DNA of 64,000 nt from Sphingobium sp. (GCA_017744605.1 JAGIAZ010000018.1:1-64000), one strand, 5' to 3'; counted from the first letter of the stretch, positions 16,232-25,968 are shown. The notes: generated by a model from the sequence alone, not told the origin. Translations and numbers: made by a program.

Positions 16232-17806
16232 CTAGTCGCGTGGACGCGTGTTGGGGTTGCGCTCGATCGGCGGACCGCTCGCAAACAAGGGCATGTCGGC
16301 AAAATGCGGCCAGGCGATCGCCTTGCTCTCCAGCCCCAGCCACATCAGGCGGGGAGCCGCGGGATCGAACGCGGGCCATGCACCCAGGGTCTTGCTCACC
16401 GGCTTGCCGGTCCGTGCGAAGCTGAGCAGCGCCTGCGACATGTCGGTGGCGAGCGAGCGGTCGCCCGGCTCCCAAATGCGTGTCGGCCGGAACAGGTTGA
16501 AGGCGTCCTGCGTCTTCAGCCAATAGGGAATGTCGCCGCTATGATAGGCCCCTGCGGTCGCCGGATCATGATCGCTGAACTGGATGCCGGGCGCATAGGG
16601 CTGCCTGCGCGTGAAGAGAAACGCATAAGCAGGCTCCTTGCCGAAATTATGCTGGAAGCGCGCCCAGTCGGCCATCTGCAGGCCGACCGTCGAGTCCCGC
16701 GCTATATCGGCAGCGGCGCGAGCAGGGTCGGAGAGGCCATAGCTCGCAAGGATGCCATCAGCCTGTCCCGCAAATCGCTCTCTTACGGCCTTTTCCTCAT
16801 CGGCTGCGGAACGGATAGGGCCAAGTGGGCGGAAAGTTTCGTCGCGCGTGTAGCCGATCAGGACCGGCACATCGTTCTGGCGCTTCGCCGTGAACACGTC
16901 CTCGGCTGTGCCGGTCATGACGCGGCCGTCGATCGTGATTGCCGTGCGCTGCGTCATTGCCGCCGTGATTTTGTCCCCGGGAAGACCCCGAAGCTCGGCG
17001 AGGGACGTGGCGCCCATCTCCTTCTGCAGGGCAAGCCCATCCGCTTCCGCCTTTGCCAATGGCGCAGGGCCGATCTGACCGCCAAAGGCGCTGCCGCTCA
17101 TGCCGACAGCCCGATGGAACAGACCTTTCGCTGCAGGGCTTATCTGCAGCGATGAAACCGACATCGATCCCGCCGACTGGCCGACGATTGTCACATTGTC
17201 GGGATCGCCACCGAACTTGGCGATGTTCCGCTTGACCCATTGCAGCGCGGCGATCTGATCCATCAGGCCATAATTGCCGGAGCCGCCATAGCCCGATTCT
17301 TTGGATAGCTCCGGCAGAGCGAGGAAGCCGAGCGGCCCGACGCGATAGGCAAGATTGACGCGCACCACGCCATCGCGGGCCAGCGGTTCACCGGAGTAGT
17401 TGGCCATGCTGGCCGATCCGATGTTGAAGCCGCCGCCATAGATCCAGACAATGACGGGCGCCTTCCTGGCTGTCTTCGGCGCCCAGATGTTGAGATAGAG
17501 GCAGTCCTCGCTGGTCGCTTCTTCGCCGAAATAGTGGTTCTGGCTCGATCCGCGCAGAGGCTGCAGGCATTCGGGCGCGAAGCGGTCGGCATGGCGGACG
17601 CCCTGCCAGGGAGTGACGGGCTGAGGCGGTTTCCAGCGCAAGGCTCGCAGTGGAGGCGCGGCAAAGGGCACGCCCAGCCAAGCTGCGACACCGGAGTTGA
17701 GCGTGATGCCATCGATCTGCCCCCCATCGACCATGAGGGGCTTTGCCTGGGCGGGCGCCGCAACCGTCAGGGTCGCGACCGCCAAAGTGCTGAAAAATCT
17801 TTTCAT
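16232..17806 (-). CDS. Exported type B carboxylesterase
   Basis: A 524-residue alpha/beta hydrolase with a signal peptide (about residues 1-21, ending AQA). The family signature GQSAGS gives nucleophile Ser211; the oxyanion hole is in IYGGGFNIG; SEDCLYLN is the second family signature; the acid is probably the Glu of GYTRDE and the base the His of GAYHSGDIPYW. It hydrolyses carboxylic esters, presumably in the periplasm. It overlaps the upstream esterase gene by four bases. Given the adjacent shikimate/quinate genes, a hydroxycinnamoyl ester is an attractive but unproven substrate. Confidence 0.9.
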   Translation of the reverse strand: MKRFFSTLAVATLTVAAPAQAKPLMVDGGQIDGITLNSGVAAWLGVPFAAPPLRALRWKPPQPVTPWQGVRHADRFAPECLQPLRGSSQNHYFGEEATSEDCLYLNIWAPKTARKAPVIVWIYGGGFNIGSASMANYSGEPLARDGVVRVNLAYRVGPLGFLALPELSKESGYGGSGNYGLMDQIAALQWVKRNIAKFGGDPDNVTIVGQSAGSMSVSSLQISPAAKGLFHRAVGMSGSAFGGQIGPAPLAKAEADGLALQKEMGATSLAELRGLPGDKITAAMTQRTAITIDGRVMTGTAEDVFTAKRQNDVPVLIGYTRDETFRPLGPIRSAADEEKAVRERFAGQADGILASYGLSDPARAAADIARDSTVGLQMADWARFQHNFGKEPAYAFLFTRRQPYAPGIQFSDHDPATAGAYHSGDIPYWLKTQDAFNLFRPTRIWEPGDRSLATDMSQALLSFARTGKPVSKTLGAWPAFDPAAPRLMWLGLESKAIAWPHFADMPLFASGPPIERNPNTRPRD

Positions 17807-18795
17807 TTCTGCGGGGCACCGAGCTTCTGATGGAAGAAATCGAACGTCGCGTTTGTCGCCTTCAATGTGGCAGCGCGCGTCACCTGCGGCGTCTTTCCGA
17901 TAAAGCTGTGATCGACGGCGGGAATATAGATTGCCTCGACCGGTACGCCGGCCTTGCGAAACGCAGCTTCCGCGATGTGGGATTGTTCGACCGGAACAGT
18001 CTTGTCGTCATCGCCATGGATCAACAGGAACGGCGGGTCTTTGGCGTCGATGTACGTGACTGGACTGGCGGCGTCGATCTTCTCTGCCGGGCACGGGCCG
18101 GCGCAATCGAGCAATGTCGCGACCGGCGACTGGGCCTCCTTTGAAGCGGCGATCTTGCCGAAATCGAAAACCCCATACCAGGTGACGGCGGCCGTCGGGC
18201 ACAGGTCCTTCGCCGCGTTCGGATCGAGCCTGGTATCGTGGCAAGTGAGGGCGGTGAGGGCGGTCAGATGGCCGCCGGCCGATCCGCCCCAGATGCCGAC
18301 GCGCGTCGGATCGATCTTATATTGCGCGGCATGATCCTTGAGGAAGCGGAGCGCGGCTTTCGAATCCTGGAGCTGGGCGGGAAACTTCGCTTCGCTGGAC
18401 AGCCGATACTCGAGGCTGGCGACCGTGAAGCCCTCCGCGGCGAGAGACGCCAGGACCTTGGGGAAGTCGCCCAGAGCGCCAGAATGACGTGTATGCCCGC
18501 CGACCCATCCGCCGCCGTGAATATAGAGAATGAGCGGATGATTGCCGGGCGCCGCAGGCACGTAGATGTCGATGATCTGGGGGCGATAACCGGGCAGCGA
18601 CTGGTAGACGACATCCCGCCAGGCTTTCACGCCGCCCGGGAAGGCGACGGGGACGGAGGGAAACCGGTCGTCCAGCACGGGTTGGGCCTCGACCGGGAAG
18701 ACGCGCTCCTTGGCGATCGCGGTTTGCGCAGCCAACACCGTCAGCGTGATGCCGCCGCATGCCGCGGCGAGGCGCATCGCCTTCGATCGTCCCAT
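17803..18795 (-). CDS. Exported alpha/beta hydrolase (esterase/lipase family)
   Basis: A 330-residue protein with a signal peptide (about residues 1-28, ending AIAK). Catalytic features are YIHGGGWVGG (oxyanion hole), WGGSAGGH (nucleophile Ser), HGDDDKTVP (Asp) and VDHSFIG (His), the pattern of the hormone-sensitive lipase/BD-FAE group. It is the first gene of an operon with the carboxylesterase and the paraoxonase-like gene, and it lies 15 bases downstream of the QuiC-type gene on the same strand, so it may be transcribed with it. Feruloyl or other hydroxycinnamoyl esterase activity is plausible but unproven. Confidence 0.88.
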   Translation of the reverse strand: MGRSKAMRLAAACGGITLTVLAAQTAIAKERVFPVEAQPVLDDRFPSVPVAFPGGVKAWRDVVYQSLPGYRPQIIDIYVPAAPGNHPLILYIHGGGWVGGHTRHSGALGDFPKVLASLAAEGFTVASLEYRLSSEAKFPAQLQDSKAALRFLKDHAAQYKIDPTRVGIWGGSAGGHLTALTALTCHDTRLDPNAAKDLCPTAAVTWYGVFDFGKIAASKEAQSPVATLLDCAGPCPAEKIDAASPVTYIDAKDPPFLLIHGDDDKTVPVEQSHIAEAAFRKAGVPVEAIYIPAVDHSFIGKTPQVTRAATLKATNATFDFFHQKLGAPQK

Positions 18796-18809
18796 CGTTC
18801 CTTCTCCCT

Positions 18810-20669
18810 TCAGTCTATGATTTCTGGTTTGTGGCGCGCCTGGGCGGCGAGGCGGATCGGCGCATTCGCAGCGCCGTAACCGTCATATCCCCGTCGCTCG
18901 ACGAGCTCGAAAAAGACGCGCCGGGCAAAGGCGCGACTGTAGAACTGGAAATATTCCGCCTCGCCGTCGCGGTCGTAGAGGATATTCAGCTCTGCCATCC
19001 GGTCGATCAGGTTGGGATCGAGATCCCACTTGGCCTCGAGATCGTCATAATAGTTTCTGGGGATTTCGAGCGGCGCAAGGCCAAGCGACTGGGCCGCCTC
19101 TGCCAGTGCGAAGACATTCTCGGTCGCCAAGGCGATATGCTGCACGCCGGCGCCGAAATAATTCTGGATGAAACGCGACGAGAGAGATTGCGAGGCCAGC
19201 GAGCCGTTGAGCGTGAAGCGCAAGGAGCGATCGGGTGACTCGACCGCCTGGCTCTGCACGAGGCCCATGGGGTCGGCGATCTCGAGCTGCGGCGTCTTCT
19301 GCACGTCGAACAGGCCGACATAGAAGAGCAGCCAGCTCAGGAATTCCTCATATTGCATCGTCTGGGCGATATGATCGATACCCGTCAGAAAGCCTGCCGA
19401 GGGTGCCTCCAGCGGGACCGGGAACTCATGCGCCCACATCGCGTCGCGCGTGGCGGCATCGACAAAATAGATCAGACTTCCGCCAACCCCGCGTACGCTC
19501 GGAATGGGCCATTCATCTGGTGCAACGGCCTGTTCGAAGCGCGGAATATGCAAGGCGTCAGCGCGCCCCAATGCGCCGGCCACGTCCTGGACGGCGATAC
19601 CGATGGCGCAGACCGAGGCGCCATGGACGCTATCGAAGCTGTGTGCGAGGCCTTCGGGCTCGCAGTTGACGACGATGTTGATCGGGCCGGCGGTCCAGCG
19701 CGTGACGTCCTTGTGGCGATGGCGCGCTGTGGGCCTGAAGCCCAGGGGCCGCAACATGCCGCCGAGCGTCTCGGCCTCTTCATGGCTGGCGGCGAATTCG
19801 ATGAACTCGACGCCTTGCGTCGAGACGCGCGGCGGCATGTCGGTCTTCACTTCGGATCGTCGCGAAATGCCGCCTTCGAGAATTTTGAGCGACCGGTATC
19901 CATCGACCGCGACGCCGCTCGCCGAGCCCGCGCGAAAGCGGTCGTTGAAAATCTCGAGGCTCCAATAGCCCTCATAGCCGATGCGGCGTATCGCGGCCGC
20001 CCAGTCGTCCAAGGGAAATTCGCCCTGGCCTGGCATGGACCGGAAATGCCTGCTCCATCCAAGATAGTCCATGTCGAGGATGGGCGCGTCAGCAACCTGG
20101 ACGATGAACAGCTTTTCGGGGCGGATGTCGCCAATGCTGCTGGACGGGATGCGGCGCGCGAGCGAGTGGAAGCTGTCGAGCACGAGACCGATCGACGGAT
20201 GGTCGGCATCTCGCACCAGCGCCCATGCATCGCGATGGTCATTGACATGCCGCCCCCAGGCGAGCGCCTCATAGCCGATGCGCAGGCCTCGCTTTGCGGC
20301 ACGCTCGCCCGCTTCCTGGAGGTCTGCGACCATCCGCTCGCGATCGCCATCAGCCAGAGGCGAGCAACTCGAGCAAACGAGCAACAGGTCCGTGCCAAGC
20401 TCCGCCATGACGTCGAACTTCCGCTCGAGCCGGTCAAATGCGCGCGTGCGCTGCGGCTCCGGCAAGCCCTCGAGGTCACGGAAGGGCTGGAACATCGTGC
20501 AGGCGATGCCGAGGTCCGCCATCAATGACGCGACATCGCGCGCGCTCAAATTCGTCGAGAGAAGATCGTTCTCGAAGATTTCGGCGCCCGCGAAACCCGC
20601 TGCCGCAATCGCACGAAGCTTGGCATCGAGCGTGCCACTGATCGAGACTGTGGCGATCGAGGTTTTCAT
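18810..20669 (-). CDS. quiC: 3-dehydroshikimate dehydratase (QuiC type, fused to HPPD-like domain)
   Basis: A 619-residue two-domain enzyme. Residues 1-280 are a TIM barrel of the sugar-phosphate isomerase type with metal ligands at Glu134, Asp165, Gln191 and Glu239, the same positions as in characterised QuiC1. Residues 285-600 are a 4-hydroxyphenylpyruvate-dioxygenase-like module keeping its likely iron ligands (GIDHIAQ, GVQHIAL, FFELVERR). The enzyme turns 3-dehydroshikimate into protocatechuate in quinate and shikimate catabolism. It is transcribed divergently from a TetR gene, with a shared operator between them. Confidence 0.9.
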   Translation of the reverse strand: MKTSIATVSISGTLDAKLRAIAAAGFAGAEIFENDLLSTNLSARDVASLMADLGIACTMFQPFRDLEGLPEPQRTRAFDRLERKFDVMAELGTDLLLVCSSCSPLADGDRERMVADLQEAGERAAKRGLRIGYEALAWGRHVNDHRDAWALVRDADHPSIGLVLDSFHSLARRIPSSSIGDIRPEKLFIVQVADAPILDMDYLGWSRHFRSMPGQGEFPLDDWAAAIRRIGYEGYWSLEIFNDRFRAGSASGVAVDGYRSLKILEGGISRRSEVKTDMPPRVSTQGVEFIEFAASHEEAETLGGMLRPLGFRPTARHRHKDVTRWTAGPINIVVNCEPEGLAHSFDSVHGASVCAIGIAVQDVAGALGRADALHIPRFEQAVAPDEWPIPSVRGVGGSLIYFVDAATRDAMWAHEFPVPLEAPSAGFLTGIDHIAQTMQYEEFLSWLLFYVGLFDVQKTPQLEIADPMGLVQSQAVESPDRSLRFTLNGSLASQSLSSRFIQNYFGAGVQHIALATENVFALAEAAQSLGLAPLEIPRNYYDDLEAKWDLDPNLIDRMAELNILYDRDGEAEYFQFYSRAFARRVFFELVERRGYDGYGAANAPIRLAAQARHKPEIID

Positions 20670-20970
20670 ATCGTGGCCCGCATCCTCTTCCGCATACCGC
20701 CTTCGTTGGGCAGCGAATGGGGCGTATCACGATCCTTGCATTGACAAAAGCAAAAATGATAGGAACTAGTTCGTCACATTAATGAGAGGATGTTTCGCGG
20801 CATATTTCTTCAGCCCCGGAAGGGGCGATGAAGCTGGGCGACATGCTGCGATTTGGCGGGCCTATTGATCATGAAGACCCTTGTATGGTTTCAGGCTAAC
20901 GGAGCGGACATTCTGCCTGCGGGCGGATTGTCGCCGGCCGATTAGCATGGGACGAAACGAGGGAGATTTG
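20670..20970. other. Divergent promoter region quiC/tetR
   Basis: A 300-base gap between two divergent starts. It holds TTGACA at 20741-20746 and the operator AGGAACTAGTTCGT at 20761-20774. The regulator's ribosome binding site GGGAG is at 20961-20965. No other gene is supported; an in-frame extension of the regulator to 20881 lacks a ribosome binding site. Confidence 0.5.
20761..20784. promoter_or_regulatory. Operator for the TetR regulator, copy 1
   Basis: AGGAACTAGTTCGT with palindromic core GAACTAGTTC (20763-20772), followed by CACATTAATG. A second copy at 22929-22952 agrees at 22 of 24 bases. Both lie upstream of genes of the shikimate/quinate cluster, so they are most simply read as binding sites of the TetR-family regulator encoded at 20971-21618. 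Confidence 0.7.
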
Positions 20971-21618
20971 ATGACGCAGACCAAGAAGGCGCCGCGTCGT
21001 TCCCACGCGGAAACGCGTGAGCAGACCGTCAACGAGATCATCGACATCGCGACCCAGGAATTCGTCGAGAAAGGCCTGGCGGGCGCGCGCATCGACGAGA
21101 TTGCCGGCCGATCCACCAAGCGGAAGATCTACTATTATTTCGAGGGCAAGGATGAGCTTTACCGGGCTGTTCTCGAACGGGCCTACAAGCGCGTCCGCGA
21201 GAGCGAAAGCCATGTCGATATCGAGAAGGGCTCCGCCATCGAGGCGCTGCGTCGCCTGATCGAGCACGACGTCAACTATCATCAGGAGCATCAGGAACTC
21301 GTCCGGCTGGTGATGAACGAGAACATCCATCGTGCCGAGCATCTCAAGCAGATCGAGGGGCTGCCCCAGGGCAACCGGAGGGTCATCGCGCTGCTCGAGC
21401 GGATTATCGAGCGGGGCGAGGCCGAGGGGACGTTTCGCAAGGGCATCGATCCCATCGAGCTCCACATGAACATCTCGGCGCTCAGTTTCTACAACGTCTC
21501 CAACCAGTTCACTTTCTCCCACAATTTCGAGATCGACATGTCGAGTGCGGCAGCAATCGAACGCAGGGCAAAGCAGGTTGCGGACATCATTCTGGCGTGG
21601 GTGACCAAGATCGATTGA
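20971..21618 (+). CDS. TetR family regulator of the shikimate/quinate cluster
   Basis: A 215-residue protein. The N-terminal helix-turn-helix is clear: EIIDIATQEFVEKGLAGARI, then DEIAGRSTKRKIYYYFEGKDELY. The C-terminal two thirds is helical and should bind an effector. Start 20971 is preferred because GGGAG lies six bases upstream. The gene is divergent from quiC and upstream of the MFS and TonB receptor genes. It probably represses them until quinate, shikimate or a downstream product is present. Two copies of a GAACTAGTTC operator support this. Confidence 0.9.
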   Translation: MTQTKKAPRRSHAETREQTVNEIIDIATQEFVEKGLAGARIDEIAGRSTKRKIYYYFEGKDELYRAVLERAYKRVRESESHVDIEKGSAIEALRRLIEHDVNYHQEHQELVRLVMNENIHRAEHLKQIEGLPQGNRRVIALLERIIERGEAEGTFRKGIDPIELHMNISALSFYNVSNQFTFSHNFEIDMSSAAAIERRAKQVADIILAWVTKID

Positions 21619-21695
21619 GCGGCGCGCCCGGCAAATGCCCGGCGCTCCTCTCCGGTCGGCGTTGCTGAACGTCAGCGGACAAAGAAGGAGGGGAT

Positions 21696-22937
21696 ATGGC
21701 TGTCGCCACGGTCAGCACTGCCGCGAGTGAAAACGCGCATTGGACGTCACGCACGCTCGCGATCGTCCTGCTGTGTTTTGCCATCAACATGGCGGACGGC
21801 ATCGACGTCACAATCCTGTCCTTCATCGCACCTCGGCTACAGGCCGAGTGGCAAATCGGCGCGGATGCGATGGGCAATCTGTTCAGCGCAGGCCTGCTTG
21901 GCATGGCGATCGGGGGCATCTTCATTGCGCCGCTGGCCGACAGGTTCGGTCGCCGGCGGATCATTCTTGCGGCGCTTGCCCTGATGTCGACGGGCATGGT
22001 CGCGAGCGGTCTGGTCACTGGCGTCGTCGAGTTCTTCTTCATGCGCGTGATCGTTGGCGCGGGCATCGGGACGGTCCTGGCGGCCATGGCAGCGCTCGCT
22101 TCCGAATGCGCGCCGGCCAACCAGCGCAATCTCGCGGTCGGCATGGTCCAGGCCGGTTATCCCTTCGCGGCGGTCTTTACGGGCCTTCTGGTCGCCCATC
22201 TCCTGCCGACCCATGGCTGGGAAGTCCTGCTCATCGGGGCAGGTATCATCACAGTCATTCTGTTTCCCGCCGCGTGGCTGCTGTTGCCGTTGGCCAATGC
22301 CCGCGCCGGCGGAGAGGGGGCGGCGCGACGCGTCAACGCACTTTTCAGTCCCGATTTTCGCTCGCGCACTCTGTTCCTGTGGGCAGCGGTCTTTTTCGGG
22401 CTCATGGTGCTCTATTTCATCGTCAGCTGGATTCCCAAGCTGTCGATCGAAGCCGGGCTTTCGGAAACCAACGGCATTTACGCGGGCGCACTCTACAATC
22501 TCGGCGCTTTCGTCGGCACATTTCTCATGAGCGTGCTGGCCGTACGAATGCCGCTGGGCCGCCTTGTCCCCGTCATGCTCGGCTCGGCGACCATTGCGAT
22601 GCTCATCTTCGGCACAATGTCGATGACCGTCGAGCTGACGTTGCTCGTTGCCTTCCTCATCGGGGTGCTTCTGCAGGGTGGATATAATGGCGTTTGGCCG
22701 ATTGCCGCGTCGGCTTATCCGCCGGAATTTCGCGCGACCGGCATCGGCTGGGCGATCGGCATCGGCCGTAGCGGCGCGATCATCGGGCCGATGCTGGGCG
22801 GCTATCTCATGGCCGCCAAGGTTTCGCTGGGCATGCTTTTCTTGAGCTACTGCGCCCCCCTTCTCGTGTGTGGCTTTTGCGCATGGCGCGTCTGGCGATC
22901 GTCCAATGGCACTATGCGCCAAATTGACAGGAACTAG
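21696..22937 (+). CDS. MFS transporter, aromatic/alicyclic acid:H+ symporter type
   Basis: A 413-residue inner-membrane protein with twelve predicted membrane segments. The features LADRFGRRRIILAAL (loop 2-3) and an Asp in the first membrane segment (NMADGIDVTIL) are typical of the AAHS family (4-hydroxybenzoate, shikimate, benzoate importers). In this locus it most likely imports quinate or shikimate. A GAAGGAGGGG ribosome binding site precedes the start. Its 3' end contains the promoter and operator of the next gene: the stop codon TAG is part of the GAACTAGTTC core. Confidence 0.88.
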   Translation: MAVATVSTAASENAHWTSRTLAIVLLCFAINMADGIDVTILSFIAPRLQAEWQIGADAMGNLFSAGLLGMAIGGIFIAPLADRFGRRRIILAALALMSTGMVASGLVTGVVEFFFMRVIVGAGIGTVLAAMAALASECAPANQRNLAVGMVQAGYPFAAVFTGLLVAHLLPTHGWEVLLIGAGIITVILFPAAWLLLPLANARAGGEGAARRVNALFSPDFRSRTLFLWAAVFFGLMVLYFIVSWIPKLSIEAGLSETNGIYAGALYNLGAFVGTFLMSVLAVRMPLGRLVPVMLGSATIAMLIFGTMSMTVELTLLVAFLIGVLLQGGYNGVWPIAASAYPPEFRATGIGWAIGIGRSGAIIGPMLGGYLMAAKVSLGMLFLSYCAPLLVCGFCAWRVWRSSNGTMRQIDRN

Positions 22938-22952
22938 TTCGTAACATAAATG
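22924..22952 (+). promoter_or_regulatory. Promoter and operator copy 2 of the TonB receptor gene
   Basis: TTGACA (22924-22929) is a good -35 box and runs straight into AGGAACTAGTTCGT (22929-22942), then AACATAAATG. The -10 box would fall around TAACAT or TAAATG, so the palindrome sits in the promoter spacer, the classic repressor position. It matches the site at 20761-20784. Confidence 0.65.
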
Positions 22953-22998
22953 CAGCCCCATAAACCGGTGATGGGACCGGCCCTGGGGAGTGATGATC

Positions 22999-25959
22999 AT
23001 GAAACTGAATCGCCCGCGCTTGACGCTTTCCGCCTCTTTTCTGACCGTCGTTTCGATGATGGCTGCGCCCGCATTTGCGCAGACCGATTCGCCTGCGGCC
23101 GGGGAGGCTCAGTCCGACGTCATTGTCGTGACCGGGTCGCTCATTCAGCGCCCCAACAATACCGCGGTGAGCCCGATCGTTACGGTTGGCGAGAATGCGA
23201 TCAAGGAAGCCGGTACGCCGACGCTGCAAGATGCGCTCAACCAGGTTCCGAGCTTCACGACGGGCGGCAATTCGGCAACCGGCGGCCAGGGCAGCGGTGG
23301 TCGCGCCACCATCAACCTGCACGGCCTGGGCACGAACCGCAACCTGGTCCTCCTCGACGGCAAGCGCCTGCCTGTCTCCGACATCAACGGCAATGTCGAC
23401 ATCAACATCCTGCCGGACGCGATCATTTCGAGCGTGGACGCGATCACGGGCGGCGCTTCGGCGGTATACGGTTCGGACGCCATGTCCGGCGTCGTCAACT
23501 TCAGGACGCTGCGTCGCTTCGATGGCGTGAAGCTGGACGTGCTCAACTCGATCAGCGAGCATGGCGATGCCTATCGGTTCAATGCCTCTCTCGCTTTTGG
23601 CGCCAACTTCGCTGACGGGCGTGGCAATGTGGTCGGCGCATTCAGCTTCGCGAAGCAGAACCCGCTCCACGGTGCCGACCGCGCGTCCTTCTTCTTCGAC
23701 AAGACCCCATCGTCCTTCATCGGAACGGGCACCTATGTGCCAAGCGCCACCAATGCGCCAAATGGGGCTGTGCTGACGGCCCTGTTCAACGGATATGGTG
23801 TTGCCGGCGCGCGCAATCCGCTCGCGTCGAACCTCGGTTTCAATGACGACGGCACGCTGTTCACCCAAACCGGCGCGCTCAACTACAAGGGCGCCAACGG
23901 CACCAACGGTTACGCCGTGATCGGCGGCAATGTCCGCATGCCCGTTGGCCTCCAGGGCGTGCTGCTCAATGCGGTCAACCGCAAGACCAGCTTCATCAAG
24001 GCGGACTACGAAATCCTGCCCGACCTGACCCTCTATGGTCAGTTCATGTATGTCGATCTGTCGGTCAACACGAACAGCGGCGGCAGCCTCACGCAGTTCC
24101 CGACGCTGACGACCATTCCCGTCACCAACCCGTTCATTCCGAACGACCTCAGGACGGTCCTGGCTTCCCGTCCCAACGCGACGGCGCCCTTCAATTGGAG
24201 CGCGCGCTATGTCGGCGTGCCGTGGAAGAACTGGGACGAGAATTATGCGGTCCAGCAGTATATGGCGGGCATCAAGGGCAAGATCACGGACGGTTGGAGC
24301 TTCGATCTCTTCACCGCTTATGATCGCTCGGACCACAATCAGATCATGCACAACGCGGTGCTCAAGAGCCGCGTTCAGACTCTGCTCAATGCGGCTGACG
24401 GTGGCGCCTCGATCTGCGCCGGCGGTTTCAATCCGTTCGGCGACACGCATGCGCGTGGTCTGTCGGCGGCTTGTGCTGCTTACATCTCCAAGGATGCCCT
24501 GAGCCGCGAACGCCTTACCCAGACCCAGGTCCAGGGGCAGATCAACGGCGAGCTTTTCGACCTGGGCGCCGGCGCCGCGCAGATTGCTGTCGTCGCCGAC
24601 TGGCGCAAGAACACGTACGAATATTCGCCCGACAGCGATTTGACGGCACTGAGCGGCTGGGCGCCAGGCGCCAATGTCGAGGCATTCACCGCGACGATCC
24701 CCATTCCGCGCAAGTCCGTTTCCGTGAAGGAGCTGGCCGGTCAGCTGGACATCCCGCTGATTGCCGACAAGCCGTTTGCCAAGGAACTCGCGATCGGTGC
24801 TGCGGCTCGCGTATCCGACTATTCGGTTTCCGGCTCGGTCTGGAGCTATGAAGCGGATGCGCGCTGGCGCCCGGCGGACAATCTCCTGTTCCGTGGCTCC
24901 TATCAGCGCGCCGTTCGCGCCCCGAATATCGGCGAGCTGTTCTCACCGCCCTCGGGTTCGCAGCTCGTCATTGGTACGCCGCCGGCGTCCCTTGGCGATC
25001 CGTGCGACTCCCGGTCGGCGGCGCGTTCCGGCGCGAACGCGTCCCAGATCGCTACATTGTGCGTCGCCCAGGGCGTCCCGAGCGCGGCGATCGGCACCTA
25101 CCAGTTCCCGACGACGGCGACCGGACAGACGGTTGCCGGCAACCTCGCGCTGACGCCGGAAAAGGCCAATACATTCAACGTCGGCCTGGTATTCAATTCG
25201 CCGATGAAGAGCGGCATTCTCGCGGACTTCTCGCTGTCTCTCGACTATTACCGCATCAAGATCAGCAACGTGATCTCATCCGTGCCGGGCCTTACCGTGC
25301 TGTCCAAATGCTATAATCTGGATGGGTCGAACCCGAGCTACTCGACCTCCAATTCCTATTGCCAGCTGATCCAGCGCGATCCGACCACCGGTCAGATCCT
25401 GCAGGTGTCGACACCCTATCTCAATCTGGGCGGGCTCAAGACGGACGGCATCGAGGCGCAGGTGCACTGGGGGATCGGCGCGCCGTTCCTGGGCCAGTCA
25501 GGCAAGCTCTATGTCGACTCCGCGATCGGCTATCTGAACAGCTATCGGGTGCAGATCCTGCCCGGCGCGGCCTTCGTCGATTATACCGGCGTCAGCGTCG
25601 GCGGCACCAACCCCGGATCCGTGCCGCCGCGTGCTGCTCCCCGCTGGAAGGCGCTGACCACGTTCGGCTACAAGTCCGCCGTGCTGACGGCGGGCCTGCG
25701 CTGGCGCTATCAGAGCTCGATGAACGATGTGAGCGCCGTGCTCACGCCAACCAACGTTTCGGCTGGCGTGCCGGCTTATGCGCTTTGGGACCTGTTCGGA
25801 TCGTTCAAGGTCGCCAAGGCGTTCGAGCTGCGAGCCGGCGTCAATAACCTGTTCAACAAGGGATTGCCGGTTGTCTCGAGCTCGCAAAATGGCACGGACA
25901 CAGCGCTCTATGACGCCGTTGGCCGCTCGTTCTACATTGGCGCAAAGCTGAGCTTCTAA
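22999..25959 (+). CDS. TonB-dependent receptor of the shikimate/quinate cluster
   Basis: A 986-residue outer-membrane receptor. Signal peptide about residues 1-28 (ends PAFAQ); TonB box region DVIVVTGSLIQ; plug domain with LQDALNQVPSF, LVLLDGKRLP and GGASAVYGSDAMSGVVNF; C-terminal barrel ending in aromatic Phe (FYIGAKLSF). Start 22999 is spaced eight bases from GGGGAG. Operator control and neighbours suggest uptake of quinate, shikimate or their larger esters. GTG 22990 and ATG 22993 are alternative starts. A strong hairpin follows the gene. Confidence 0.92.
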   Translation: MKLNRPRLTLSASFLTVVSMMAAPAFAQTDSPAAGEAQSDVIVVTGSLIQRPNNTAVSPIVTVGENAIKEAGTPTLQDALNQVPSFTTGGNSATGGQGSGGRATINLHGLGTNRNLVLLDGKRLPVSDINGNVDINILPDAIISSVDAITGGASAVYGSDAMSGVVNFRTLRRFDGVKLDVLNSISEHGDAYRFNASLAFGANFADGRGNVVGAFSFAKQNPLHGADRASFFFDKTPSSFIGTGTYVPSATNAPNGAVLTALFNGYGVAGARNPLASNLGFNDDGTLFTQTGALNYKGANGTNGYAVIGGNVRMPVGLQGVLLNAVNRKTSFIKADYEILPDLTLYGQFMYVDLSVNTNSGGSLTQFPTLTTIPVTNPFIPNDLRTVLASRPNATAPFNWSARYVGVPWKNWDENYAVQQYMAGIKGKITDGWSFDLFTAYDRSDHNQIMHNAVLKSRVQTLLNAADGGASICAGGFNPFGDTHARGLSAACAAYISKDALSRERLTQTQVQGQINGELFDLGAGAAQIAVVADWRKNTYEYSPDSDLTALSGWAPGANVEAFTATIPIPRKSVSVKELAGQLDIPLIADKPFAKELAIGAAARVSDYSVSGSVWSYEADARWRPADNLLFRGSYQRAVRAPNIGELFSPPSGSQLVIGTPPASLGDPCDSRSAARSGANASQIATLCVAQGVPSAAIGTYQFPTTATGQTVAGNLALTPEKANTFNVGLVFNSPMKSGILADFSLSLDYYRIKISNVISSVPGLTVLSKCYNLDGSNPSYSTSNSYCQLIQRDPTTGQILQVSTPYLNLGGLKTDGIEAQVHWGIGAPFLGQSGKLYVDSAIGYLNSYRVQILPGAAFVDYTGVSVGGTNPGSVPPRAAPRWKALTTFGYKSAVLTAGLRWRYQSSMNDVSAVLTPTNVSAGVPAYALWDLFGSFKVAKAFELRAGVNNLFNKGLPVVSSSQNGTDTALYDAVGRSFYIGAKLSF

Positions 25960-25968
25960 TTCTCCCGG

